From Actinobacteria bacterium UBA7422 (lineage in GTDB: Bacteria > Actinomycetota > Actinomycetes > S36-B12): a stretch of DNA of 19,903 nt. This document shows positions 1-6,350 of the stretch, piece by piece (position 1 is the first letter of the stretch; every line of letters begins with the position of its first letter). The notes under the pieces were generated by a model that was not told where the DNA came from, did not search any database, and was given only the letters and a program-made list of their open reading frames with translations. The position numbers were made by a program, and so were the translations under genes. The stretch is taken from NCBI GenBank assembly GCA_002469525.1, contig DKME01000128.1, positions 1-19,903 of the forward strand, written 5' to 3'.

Positions 1-1497
1 GTTATAGCTGCGAATCACTTGGTAAATTTCATTCGCTTCGTTTAACTGGCCAGCTTCCCTTAGTGCCATCACTTCTTCGAACCTAATCACCGAATCCATG
101 GCGGTAGCCACTTCTTCACCTGAATGGGTCATGTCATAGACCTCTTCAATGTATTTGATGGAGAGTCTCTCTGTGGAGAAGCGAAAACCTGAACGCACGA
201 TCTTGTAGAGGTCAACCAGCACACCATTTCGCAAAAGCAGATCGACATCGGATTCCCGTGAACCAAATTTCTGAGCAAGTTTCAGTAACGCATTGCGTTC
301 GTAATTTGCATAGTGATAAACGTGCATATCGGGGTGCTTCGTCCAACGGTTCATGACAAAGTCCACGAAATCTTCAAAAGCTGTGCGCTCGGATGCTGTG
401 TCGGTGGCATCTTTTGTGTCAAAGTCAAACTCGCCATTTTGCAGGTATCCAAAACCAAACATGTACTCCAAGCCGTCGCCATGGTTGGCGTATGGGTCAC
501 CTTCCATGTCGAACCACAGGTCGCCAGCAGAACGGGGTGGCATGGAATTAACAGATGACACGGCAGTGATGTCGAAAATGACTTTGTTTGCTTGTTCGCC
601 TCGGATTTGAATGGCAGCTTGAGCCTGCAGGCGCGCAAACGTTTCCTTTGATACTGCCTTGGGTCGTTGATCAATTGTTGCCTGAGCCATCTGGTCAATC
701 GTTGTAATTTTGGCGTCAACGAGTTTTAATCTGGTCGTGGCTCGGATTTCTTGGATGAGTGAAAGGTCTCTGGCTTCTCTTCTGCCCTGATCGCAATTGT
801 CTGCCCATCGGCAATGGGTGCAGGCACTGCAAGGCGGGGCCCAGGTGGGATCCGGGATTGATCCCAGTTGGGGAAGGCGTTGTTGAACACGCTGTCGATA
901 TTCGCGGGCGACATTGATCAGATCAGGGGCCTGACCGCTCCAATTGTTGTCTCCGGCCAGCCAAAGGTGTACCTCGAAAGGTTCAGGTTGTCCGAGTCGA
1001 GTGAGCGCTTCAGCATAGGCAGCCACTTGGATGACGGCAGTCTTCTTTGCGCTTCGCGCCGATTTTGTATCGACGGGTTCATAAATGACTCTATTTTCTT
1101 GGTCACGTTCGAATTCCCCAGTGCTCGTCTTTCTGGCGACTAGGAAGTCAACAAAACCAATAAAGTCCCCCGTGAACAAGGTGCCTTGGTAGATTGCTTC
1201 GTATTCATCAGCCATGGCCTGCTTAGTCGCTTCCCAGGCAACCTGGTAATCAGTCACGTTTCTTTTCGGCACTTCAAGACGTTTAACTTGATGCGTGGAT
1301 TCGAGTGCTTCGAGTCGCTGCTTTTCAAACTTGAGACCGAACTCTTGGAGGAGTTTCAGTTCGGGATTCTCGACCTGAGAAATGTTCAGGTTCCCCAGAG
1401 TCACTGCGGCGTCAAGAGCCACCTTGTGTTCACACTCATATTCAGAGATAAGATCTTGTGCTGAAAGCACCCAGTTGCCGCTAAGAAGTTGTGCCAT
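1..1497 (-). CDS. TM0106-family RecB-like nuclease (N-terminal 499 codons, continues past left edge)
   Basis: An open minus-strand frame starts at the ATG at 1495-1497, behind a GGGGGTT ribosome site, and stays open to base 1, so the C-terminus is outside the window. The N-terminal half fits a RecB-type PD-(D/E)xK nuclease: GFVDFL (Asp117), VDTKSA (Asp143, Lys145), and a QxxxY helix (Gln157, Tyr161). Four cysteines at 223, 226, 229 and 235 could bind a metal or Fe-S cluster. After them DLWFDMEGDP (326-335) marks the RNase H-like (YprB-type) domain that follows the nuclease in TM0106 proteins. In this family a superfamily I DNA2/NAM7-type helicase normally follows, and is expected beyond the left edge. 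Role: probable DNA processing, repair or defence; the biological substrate is not established. An 11-bp inverted repeat lies just upstream. The family call is from recognised motifs, not a search. Confidence 0.85.
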   Translation of the reverse strand, partial: MAQLLSGNWVLSAQDLISEYECEHKVALDAAVTLGNLNISQVENPELKLLQEFGLKFEKQRLEALESTHQVKRLEVPKRNVTDYQVAWEATKQAMADEYEAIYQGTLFTGDFIGFVDFLVARKTSTGEFERDQENRVIYEPVDTKSARSAKKTAVIQVAAYAEALTRLGQPEPFEVHLWLAGDNNWSGQAPDLINVAREYRQRVQQRLPQLGSIPDPTWAPPCSACTHCRWADNCDQGRREARDLSLIQEIRATTRLKLVDAKITTIDQMAQATIDQRPKAVSKETFARLQAQAAIQIRGEQANKVIFDITAVSSVNSMPPRSAGDLWFDMEGDPYANHGDGLEYMFGFGYLQNGEFDFDTKDATDTASERTAFEDFVDFVMNRWTKHPDMHVYHYANYERNALLKLAQKFGSRESDVDLLLRNGVLVDLYKIVRSGFRFSTERLSIKYIEEVYDMTHSGEEVATAMDSVIRFEEVMALREAGQLNEANEIYQVIRSYN

Positions 1498-1525
1498 GTG
1501 AACCCCCAAAATGATTTCGCACCGC

Positions 1526-1572
1526 ACTAATCTCCAGCCGCATTGCGTATAGGCAAGTTGTTGGAGATTAGT
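1526..1572. repeat. 11-bp perfect inverted repeat upstream of the nuclease gene
   Basis: ACTAATCTCCA at 1526-1536 is the exact reverse complement of TGGAGATTAGT at 1562-1572, with a 25-base spacer. The right arm ends 75 bases from the nuclease start. It may be a two-site operator or a 5'-leader hairpin of the minus-strand gene. No regulator gene is adjacent. Confidence 0.6.
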
Positions 1573-1935
1573 TGCATTCCCTGGATTTGATTGCTCGGGT
1601 AAATGTGTGTGAGTTGAATCGCTTCTAGGCTATCGGTATGTCCATCGTAATGCCAACAAAACTACATTCACGTCAATTCGATCATAATTATTGAAGTCAA
1701 CTTCAATTAGTCCCGTTAGTGTCACTCATCATCATTACCAGAATCTCTTGTGCGAGAGTTTTCTTCACAGGGACGTTCCGCATTACTGGAAACTACTTCG
1801 CCAAAGAGCAACTTTCTCAGGTACTAGCCAACACGGAGTTGAACCAGGCAGCGGAGTTGTCGCCAATGCATGCCATTAGGGACAAGGGAGTCAGTGAATC
1901 AGGAACGGCTAATTGCACCAATCGAATTCTCATCA
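1573..1935. other. non-coding gap with no convincing gene
   Basis: Together with the inverted-repeat region this makes a stretch of about 440 bases without a supported gene. Short open frames exist (for example a GTG-initiated 76-codon frame at 1719-1949) but none has a ribosome site or recognisable family features. The only clear structure is the palindrome at 1690-1707. The stretch may be a decayed gene that kept its operator. Confidence 0.5.
1690..1707. promoter_or_regulatory. perfect 18-bp palindrome, possible operator
   Basis: ATTGAAGT-CA-ACTTCAAT is a perfect 8-bp dyad with a 2-base centre. Its form resembles the TTGAAGT/ACTTCAA dyads bound by MerR-family regulators, which sit between -35 and -10, but no regulator or target gene is recognisable next to it. 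The binding-site role is inference. Confidence 0.4.
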
Positions 1936-2241
1936 TTACTCCTCTTTGATGTGTTTGCGATTGGCAATGGCCGAAGCACCTGCTGCAAGTCCAATGAGTG
2001 GCAGCATGAGCAGCATGAAGATCCAGTAGGCGACGGTGAGGACTATTGGGTCAACGATTATCAGCCAGAAGAGGCCGCGGATCAGATTGAATCCATCGAA
2101 GTCCAGGAAGAAGAATGGTGCTTGACCACCGATGAAAGCTGTGATGGTTATCCAGACGGTCCAGATCAATAACAGAATTCCTAGGGGGATGCCGACAATC
2201 AGCATCAGTGTGTTGGTGGTGCGCTCAGAACGTGATTCCAT
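1936..2241 (-). CDS. small two-helix membrane protein, unknown function
   Basis: A 101-residue protein with an AAGGGGG ribosome site 4 bases before its ATG. Residues about 12-36 and 60-90 are strongly hydrophobic and should form two membrane helices or one helix plus a hairpin. They are joined by a Phe-rich linker, and a short Lys/Glu tail (KHIKEE) is probably cytoplasmic. No family recognised. It stands alone: the nuclease gene lies on the same strand but more than 400 bases downstream, and the VapB-like remnant is divergent. Function unknown; the coding call rests on the ribosome site, the hydrophobic pattern and the clean length. Confidence 0.65.
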   Translation of the reverse strand: MESRSERTTNTLMLIVGIPLGILLLIWTVWITITAFIGGQAPFFFLDFDGFNLIRGLFWLIIVDPIVLTVAYWIFMLLMLPLIGLAAGASAIANRKHIKEE

Positions 2242-2337
2242 GATTCCCCCTTGATTTGACGTGTTGAGGGCAGTCTGACTTTGGGGTCTGACACGTTGCT
2301 ATGTATATAAAGGTAAAGCAAATTGGATGACTGCCTG

Positions 2338-2358
2338 CATACACCAACTAGGTGTATG
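2338..2358. promoter_or_regulatory. palindromic operator at the VapB-like start
   Basis: CATACACC-AACTA-GGTGTATG is a perfect 8-bp inverted repeat with a 5-base spacer. It overlaps the ATG at 2356, placing it exactly at the start of the antitoxin-like frame. Type II antitoxins of the VapB class repress their own promoter by binding such dyads, so an autoregulatory operator is the natural reading. The dyad is intact although the gene behind it is truncated. Confidence 0.6.
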
Positions 2359-2520
2359 GTCGTTCACGTGGCTCGAACTAATATTGATTTAGACGAGGAA
2401 CTCGTGCAGCGTGTGATGGTGAGATACCACCTTTCCACAAAGCGTGAGGCAGTTGATTACGCCTTACGCCACCTGGCTGGCGAACCTTTAACGCGAATGC
2501 AGGCAGCTGAGATGCTCGGC
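2356..2520 (+). pseudogene. truncated VapB-type antitoxin (DNA-binding half only)
   Basis: From ATG 2356 or GTG 2368 the frame gives ARTNIDLDEELVQRVM followed by STKREAVDYALRHLAG, the ribbon-helix-helix N-terminus typical of VapB antitoxins of the DUF2191 type. The match stops near 2520, after AAEMLGS. Family members continue with a Gly-Trp-Glu-Gly-Asp-Leu-like tail that contacts the toxin, which is missing here. The open frame runs on to 2685 with unrelated, low-quality sequence that overlaps a helicase fragment in another frame. No VapC PIN-domain toxin follows. I read this as an antitoxin gene cut by a deletion or recombination that also removed the toxin. A short DNA-binding product could still be made. 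Confidence 0.7.
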
Positions 2521-2531
2521 TCAACTCCTGA

Positions 2532-3359
2532 TTTCGCTGTGCCCACGGAAAGCGGACCGCGAACACGATCGCGTGCTCTCTTGCTGCCCAACGAGTTCTC
2601 CTGCTGGGTGACCCTCAGCAGTTACCGCAAGTCAGCCAGGCGGCGCACCCCGAAGGCATGGAAAGGTCCGTTCTCGAACACGTGATCGGCGATCACGCAA
2701 CGATTCCTCCTGAGCGTGGCTACTTCCTTAGCCTCACGCACCGTATGCACCCCGAACTGACCAAAGCGGTCTCGCACCTGCAGTACGAAGACCGTTTGGA
2801 ATCAGCGAAAGTCGCGGGCTTGCGGTCGCTAGAAGAGATCCCGCCAGGCGCCATCCCAGTCCCGGTGGATCACCGCGGCAATACAACTTCCTGCCCCGAA
2901 GAGGCCCACGAGGTTGTGGCCATTATTGAGTCTGTACGTGGTCGTGAATGGATCGATGCGCGCGATGATGAAAGGCAACCACCTCGACGTATTGGACTCT
3001 CTGACATCCTCGTGGTCGCAGCCTTCAACGACCAAGTCCGGCTCATTAAGCGCCAACTGGAGCAGGCGGGCTTGGAGGGCGTTGAAGTTGGGACGGTCGA
3101 CAAGTTCCAAGGCAAGGAAGCTCCTGTCGTGATTGTCTCCATGGCCACTTCCAGCGCGGAGGATCTCCCCAGGGGTTTGGACTTCCTCCTCTCACCGAAC
3201 CGGCTGAACGTCGCGATCTCGCGTGCCCAGTGGGCCAGTTACGTTCTTTACGCTCCTGAGTTGCTGAACGCGCAACCAAGCTCGATTGAGGGGCTTCGGC
3301 GACTGGGTCAATTCCTTGACCTCATGACCGACAACCAGAAGGGCGCTGTCCTGGCTTGA
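2532..3359 (+). pseudogene. C-terminal remnant of a TM0106-type superfamily I helicase
   Basis: In the frame that ends with TGA at 3357-3359, helicase sequence begins just after an in-frame stop at 2529-2531. LLLGDPQQLPQ (2598-2630) is the motif that follows Walker B; THRMHP (2736-2753), VDKFQGKE and NVAISRA are motifs IV to VI of DNA2/NAM7-like helicases. The Walker A motif and the whole nuclease half are absent, and the expected DEAGQ box before 2559 is garbled, so the fragment cannot be an active ATPase. An ATG at 2658 could give a 233-residue product, but it lacks a properly spaced ribosome site. The best family match is the C-terminal domain of the same TM0106 nuclease-helicase whose N-terminus is encoded at 1-1497 on the other strand. 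It reads as more GC-rich than its neighbours. Confidence 0.8.
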
Positions 3360-3582
3360 TCTTGGTGACCGTGGAGGTGCCTCAGCTGGCAAGAGGCGCT
3401 GAAAAAGTTCCCACTGTGAAAGACATTCCCGGCATCGGGTGAGGCAGGAATCAGTGTTTTGAGGCGCTGCCTCTGACCCCAGGACGGATTTTGGGTTGCT
3501 GATCACTGAACCTTGAACCGCTCAAGCGAAAGCAATCGTGTCGGACATGCGCGGTGAGGATCGAATGTTTTTGTCGGGAGTT

Positions 3583-3620
3583 GGGTGGACCCTCTGCCAC
3601 CGACAGCAGAGGGTCCACCC
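3583..3620 (-). terminator. strong 15-bp hairpin after the zinc-ribbon gene
   Basis: GGGTGGACCCTCTGC (3583-3597) pairs perfectly with 3606-3620 around an 8-base loop. It lies 20 bases past the stop codon of the minus-strand gene at 3641. No T-run follows on either strand, so it may terminate poorly or act mainly to stabilise the mRNA 3' end. Confidence 0.55.
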
Positions 3621-3640
3621 GCTGGCGTGACGAGCAGCTC

Positions 3641-3934
3641 TTACTCGTCGTTCTCCACCAAATGGATGTCAACGATGGGGGACTTGGTCACTTTTCTGCA
3701 CTTGGGACAGAACGCTCGGTCTCCTGGTGGCCGTTGAGTGTCCGTCCGATCGAAGACAGCGCCCAATCGCACTTGAGTGTCGCAGCGCTGGCACTGGTGG
3801 GTGACCAGAGCGACGGTTTGCTGGTTCAGGTCGCGTCTTGTCGCCTGGTCCTTCCAGTCTTCAAGAATTTCAGGCCATGCCTCGGACAAGTGGTTGGAAA
3901 CCTCCTCAATCACTTTCTCGAAAACAACGCTCAT
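3641..3934 (-). CDS. small zinc-ribbon protein, unknown function
   Basis: A 97-residue protein with a good ribosome site (GGAGGT, 5 bases before ATG). The N-terminal 40 residues are predicted helical and acidic/amphipathic. The C-terminal half holds two CxxC pairs, Cys48/Cys51 (CQRC) and Cys76/Cys79 (CPKC), spaced like a zinc ribbon. No longer family match recognised. Such small ribbons often bind nucleic acid or a protein partner, but nothing in the sequence fixes the role. It is followed by a perfect 15-bp hairpin and separated from the J-domain gene upstream by about 210 bases with no visible gene, so it is probably a single transcription unit. Confidence 0.75.
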   Translation of the reverse strand: MSVVFEKVIEEVSNHLSEAWPEILEDWKDQATRRDLNQQTVALVTHQCQRCDTQVRLGAVFDRTDTQRPPGDRAFCPKCRKVTKSPIVDIHLVENDE

Positions 3935-4148
3935 CGTGTACCTCCGTTCTGGGATTTCTCCCCTTTCCTGTCTTGCTCTTCAGTTATACGCGAGGGGTCT
4001 GACAGTCAATCCGTCTCGTGACTAATGAAGCGGCATACAGGAATGGCCTTCTGGTGTCTGAGAAAATCCATAACTCTTCGCAGGCACACCCGATTCCTTG
4101 TGGGCAAGGCAATTGAGCGAAGGCGTCAACGAGGTTCACTTTGAGCGG

Positions 4149-4889
4149 TCAGGATGCGGCTACCTGACGGTGCTTGCCTTCCTTGCGTGCCGTGAACACC
4201 TTCACCGCGATCAGAACGGCCGTCGCGGTGACTAGCCCATAAAGGAAAGTTGAGATTAAGGCGAAAACGCCGAATAGGTAGAAGAGCGTCAGGAGTATGA
4301 ATGCACCTCGCCTGGTCGCGAGGAAGCGAGCAAGCATGTACGTCCACGGAAGTGTCACTAGAACGTTAGCGAACCCAACAGACAAGACAAGAGCGTTGTA
4401 TTGGGGAGCGCTCCCACCGCGGATGAACAACCACGAGTTAATGGCGAAGAACAGGGCGAGCATTGCGCCGTGGAACACGCGACCGCGAACTTTAGTGTCG
4501 TAAATCGTGAACGGCGAGCCCTCGGTCCGCCGAACGGCTCTATTGAGGAACGTTGGGGGCTGTTGGTCACGATCCGTCCACGGCTGGCCTGTTTGGATAG
4601 TTGATTCAGTGTTCAACGGTGGATGGGGGTTGATTGTGGAGGTCGTGTGGCTGTGCGCTGAATCCAACCGATTCCTTTCGCGTAATCTCTCGGCACTTCG
4701 CTGAGCAGGATCGCTCAGGATTTCGTAAGCGATCTGGTACTTCAGGAACACAGCAGGATCCCCACCTTTATCTGGGTGGTGCTTTCTGACCATCGTCTTG
4801 TGCATCGCATCGAGCAATTCTTGGTCGAAGTCAAGTGAGATCCCGAAGACTTGGTACGCGGTGATGTCGCCAAGCGGGTGAACTTTCAT
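4149..4889 (-). CDS. membrane-anchored J-domain protein
   Basis: A 246-residue protein. The start is the ATG at 4887-4889, which has a near-perfect AGGAGGT site; the frame stays open 17 codons further upstream but without a ribosome site. Residues about 8-65 form a J domain with the HPD motif at 38-40 (KHHPDKGGD) and the helix IV sequence YEILSDP. A polar linker rich in Thr, Pro and His (70-115) leads to a C-terminal block of three or four hydrophobic helices (about 139-156, 165-185, 196-214, 216-232) and a basic tail. J domains stimulate Hsp70 (DnaK) ATPase; here the domain should be on the cytoplasmic face, recruiting DnaK to the membrane. It lacks the Gly/Phe and zinc-finger regions of classical DnaJ, so it is a specialised co-chaperone with unknown client. 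No DnaK gene is nearby. Confidence 0.8.
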   Translation of the reverse strand: MKVHPLGDITAYQVFGISLDFDQELLDAMHKTMVRKHHPDKGGDPAVFLKYQIAYEILSDPAQRSAERLRERNRLDSAHSHTTSTINPHPPLNTESTIQTGQPWTDRDQQPPTFLNRAVRRTEGSPFTIYDTKVRGRVFHGAMLALFFAINSWLFIRGGSAPQYNALVLSVGFANVLVTLPWTYMLARFLATRRGAFILLTLFYLFGVFALISTFLYGLVTATAVLIAVKVFTARKEGKHRQVAAS

Positions 4890-4997
4890 AGGTACCTCCT
4901 GATCAAATTCTCTCTTTTCCGTGGAAGGTGAGTTGAACAAGCGATCTTGTTTTCTGATTTTGTAGAACCTCTTGAAGGAGTATCGGCACGCGACGGC

Positions 4998-5294
4998 CTA
5001 TTCCTGGGTGGAGGCGTCGGTGAGGTAGATGGAACCGTCGGGCCATTCCTCAATTGTCACTCGAATGACCTTTCGGCGGTCATAAGCATGCACGGCTATC
5101 GAGTAGACCTCTGGATCCTCGACCTCTGCGCTGACAGTCGCTCCCTCGGTGTCGGAGGTCATGTAAGTCAAATGAACTCTTGTCTGATTTGGGAGGTAAG
5201 GAGCGTCCTCAACCCGAGCAGTACCCGTAACGACTTGGTAGACGGTGCCTTCATCGCCTACCTGGTTTTCGACAGTCACCTTGGAAAGTTCCAT
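4998..5294 (-). CDS. small acidic hypothetical protein
   Basis: A 98-residue protein with an AGAGGA ribosome site 6 bases before ATG. The composition is rich in Val, Thr, Glu and Asp, with alternating hydrophobic/polar stretches suggesting a beta-rich fold. There is no signal peptide, membrane helix or cysteine. It lies between two minus-strand genes, about 20 bases after the stop of the HEAR-repeat protein at 5315, so it may be co-transcribed with it. No family recognised, and I assign no function. Confidence 0.65.
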   Translation of the reverse strand: MELSKVTVENQVGDEGTVYQVVTGTARVEDAPYLPNQTRVHLTYMTSDTEGATVSAEVEDPEVYSIAVHAYDRRKVIRVTIEEWPDGSIYLTDASTQE

Positions 5295-5314
5295 CGTTAT
5301 TCCTCTGCTTGTTC

Positions 5315-6256
5315 TTACCGCTGCTTCTTGTTGCGGCCTGACGTTTGCACGGGCTTGGGAGCTAAGAGATTGCGATGCTCCCTCTCGTAATCTGACGCCT
5401 CAGCGAGGAGAACACTCCACGCATCACGCAGTAGGAGCATATCCTGACTGGGTGCGTCAGGGTGGTTGCGTAGCCACATCGCGTACTCACCCTGGCTGGC
5501 TTCGATCAGCCCTTCACCTCGATCGGTGAGGGATCGAAGCCAGTGTGCGAGCCAGACCACGCAGTCATCCCTAGAGACGCCGTCGTATTGGCGCGGTAGC
5601 GGGTTCGGCTTCAATCCAGCAGCCTGACAAGCATCGGTCCAGGTCCCGTATCGGCGCCTGTAGACCATTGAGTTGGGGATTTGGTCTCGCTCGTTTGACG
5701 CTAGAGAGTCACGCCACTTATTGAATGCGCCCTCGGACATTTGCCCATTCTCGGGAATCTCGAGAGCCCGAGCAGCTGCTCGCAGCGTGCCCTCCATCTG
5801 GTCAGAAGTAAATTTCTGTTTACCTTCACGAACAGGGGGGAGTATGTACCCGTCCATTGACTGCTTGGCTTTCTTGTAAAGCTTGTCAACTCTGTATGGG
5901 GGTATCCCGAGGCCGTCAGCAATGTCCATCTTCGAGCTTTGCTGGTTCTCGACGATGTACTCAGCGATACGCAATGCCTCGATGCTCTCTTTCTCTTGTT
6001 GCTCGGTGACGCGGGCCCTCTCGCTCTCCTTCTCAGCGGAAGTGCTCATAAGCGGAGCGACATTGGCTTTCACGGTTTGAGGCGTTACGGGTCGCCGGTA
6101 CCGCAGTGCTAGCTCATAGGCAAGGTCGCCGTACGTGGCCCCTGACTTGCGAGCTTCAATCAGGTACTGCATCTCGCGATCCCACGGAAGAACTTGCGGT
6201 CGACCTCGCCGCGGCGCGCTCTTGATCGAAGTGGTTGTGACTTGGATGTTGCTCAT
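5315..6256 (-). CDS. DNA-binding protein with homing-endonuclease-associated (HEAR) repeats
   Basis: A 313-residue protein read from the ATG at 6254-6256 (AGGGGA site 7 bases upstream; another ATG six codons earlier is possible). A basic N-terminus (APRRGRP, an AT-hook-like patch at 14-20) is followed by two helix-turn-helix-like segments (about 35-66 and 92-130). Residues 150-216 match the HNH/homing-endonuclease-associated repeat, with the signature IPNSMVYRRRYGTWTDACQA ending in AGL. A weaker second copy lies near 266-287. No HNH, GIY-YIG or LAGLIDADG catalytic motif is visible, so this is probably a sequence-specific binder without nuclease activity. It is divergent from the metzincin lipoprotein and might regulate it; that is inference. 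Such repeats are common in phage and mobile-element proteins, which fits the island setting. Confidence 0.7.
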   Translation of the reverse strand: MSNIQVTTTSIKSAPRRGRPQVLPWDREMQYLIEARKSGATYGDLAYELALRYRRPVTPQTVKANVAPLMSTSAEKESERARVTEQQEKESIEALRIAEYIVENQQSSKMDIADGLGIPPYRVDKLYKKAKQSMDGYILPPVREGKQKFTSDQMEGTLRAAARALEIPENGQMSEGAFNKWRDSLASNERDQIPNSMVYRRRYGTWTDACQAAGLKPNPLPRQYDGVSRDDCVVWLAHWLRSLTDRGEGLIEASQGEYAMWLRNHPDAPSQDMLLLRDAWSVLLAEASDYEREHRNLLAPKPVQTSGRNKKQR

Positions 6257-6309
6257 CTTGCGTCCCCTGGTCATGTGTTCTTCCACCGGTCTTGCCCGTT
6301 CAAAGTTGG

Positions 6310-6337
6310 TTGAAAGTGGAACCAAATGTCTTAGGCT
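6310..6337 (+). promoter_or_regulatory. probable sigma-70-type promoter of the metzincin lipoprotein
   Basis: TTGAAA at 6310-6315 and TAGGCT at 6332-6337 are 16 bases apart. The expected start of transcription is near 6344, only about 7 bases before the ATG at 6351. This agrees with the lack of a ribosome site and points to a leaderless or nearly leaderless message. Confidence 0.45.
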
Positions 6338-6350
6338 GCGTCACACCCCT

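Noticed and set aside
1719..1949. GTG-started frame with VFFTGTFRITG, slightly BRCT-like
   Set aside because: No ribosome site, no complete domain, and the ending overlaps the 3' end of the membrane protein gene. The likeness is too short to call even a pseudogene.
3192..4021. Overlapping frames around 3360-3640 and opposite the zinc-ribbon gene
   Set aside because: None has a ribosome site or family features; 3360-3582 appears to be non-coding.
4947..5390. 147-codon plus-strand frame opposite the small acidic protein
   Set aside because: It is antisense to a gene with a good ribosome site, is Cys/Ser/Leu rich in the manner of a shadow frame, and has no start signal.
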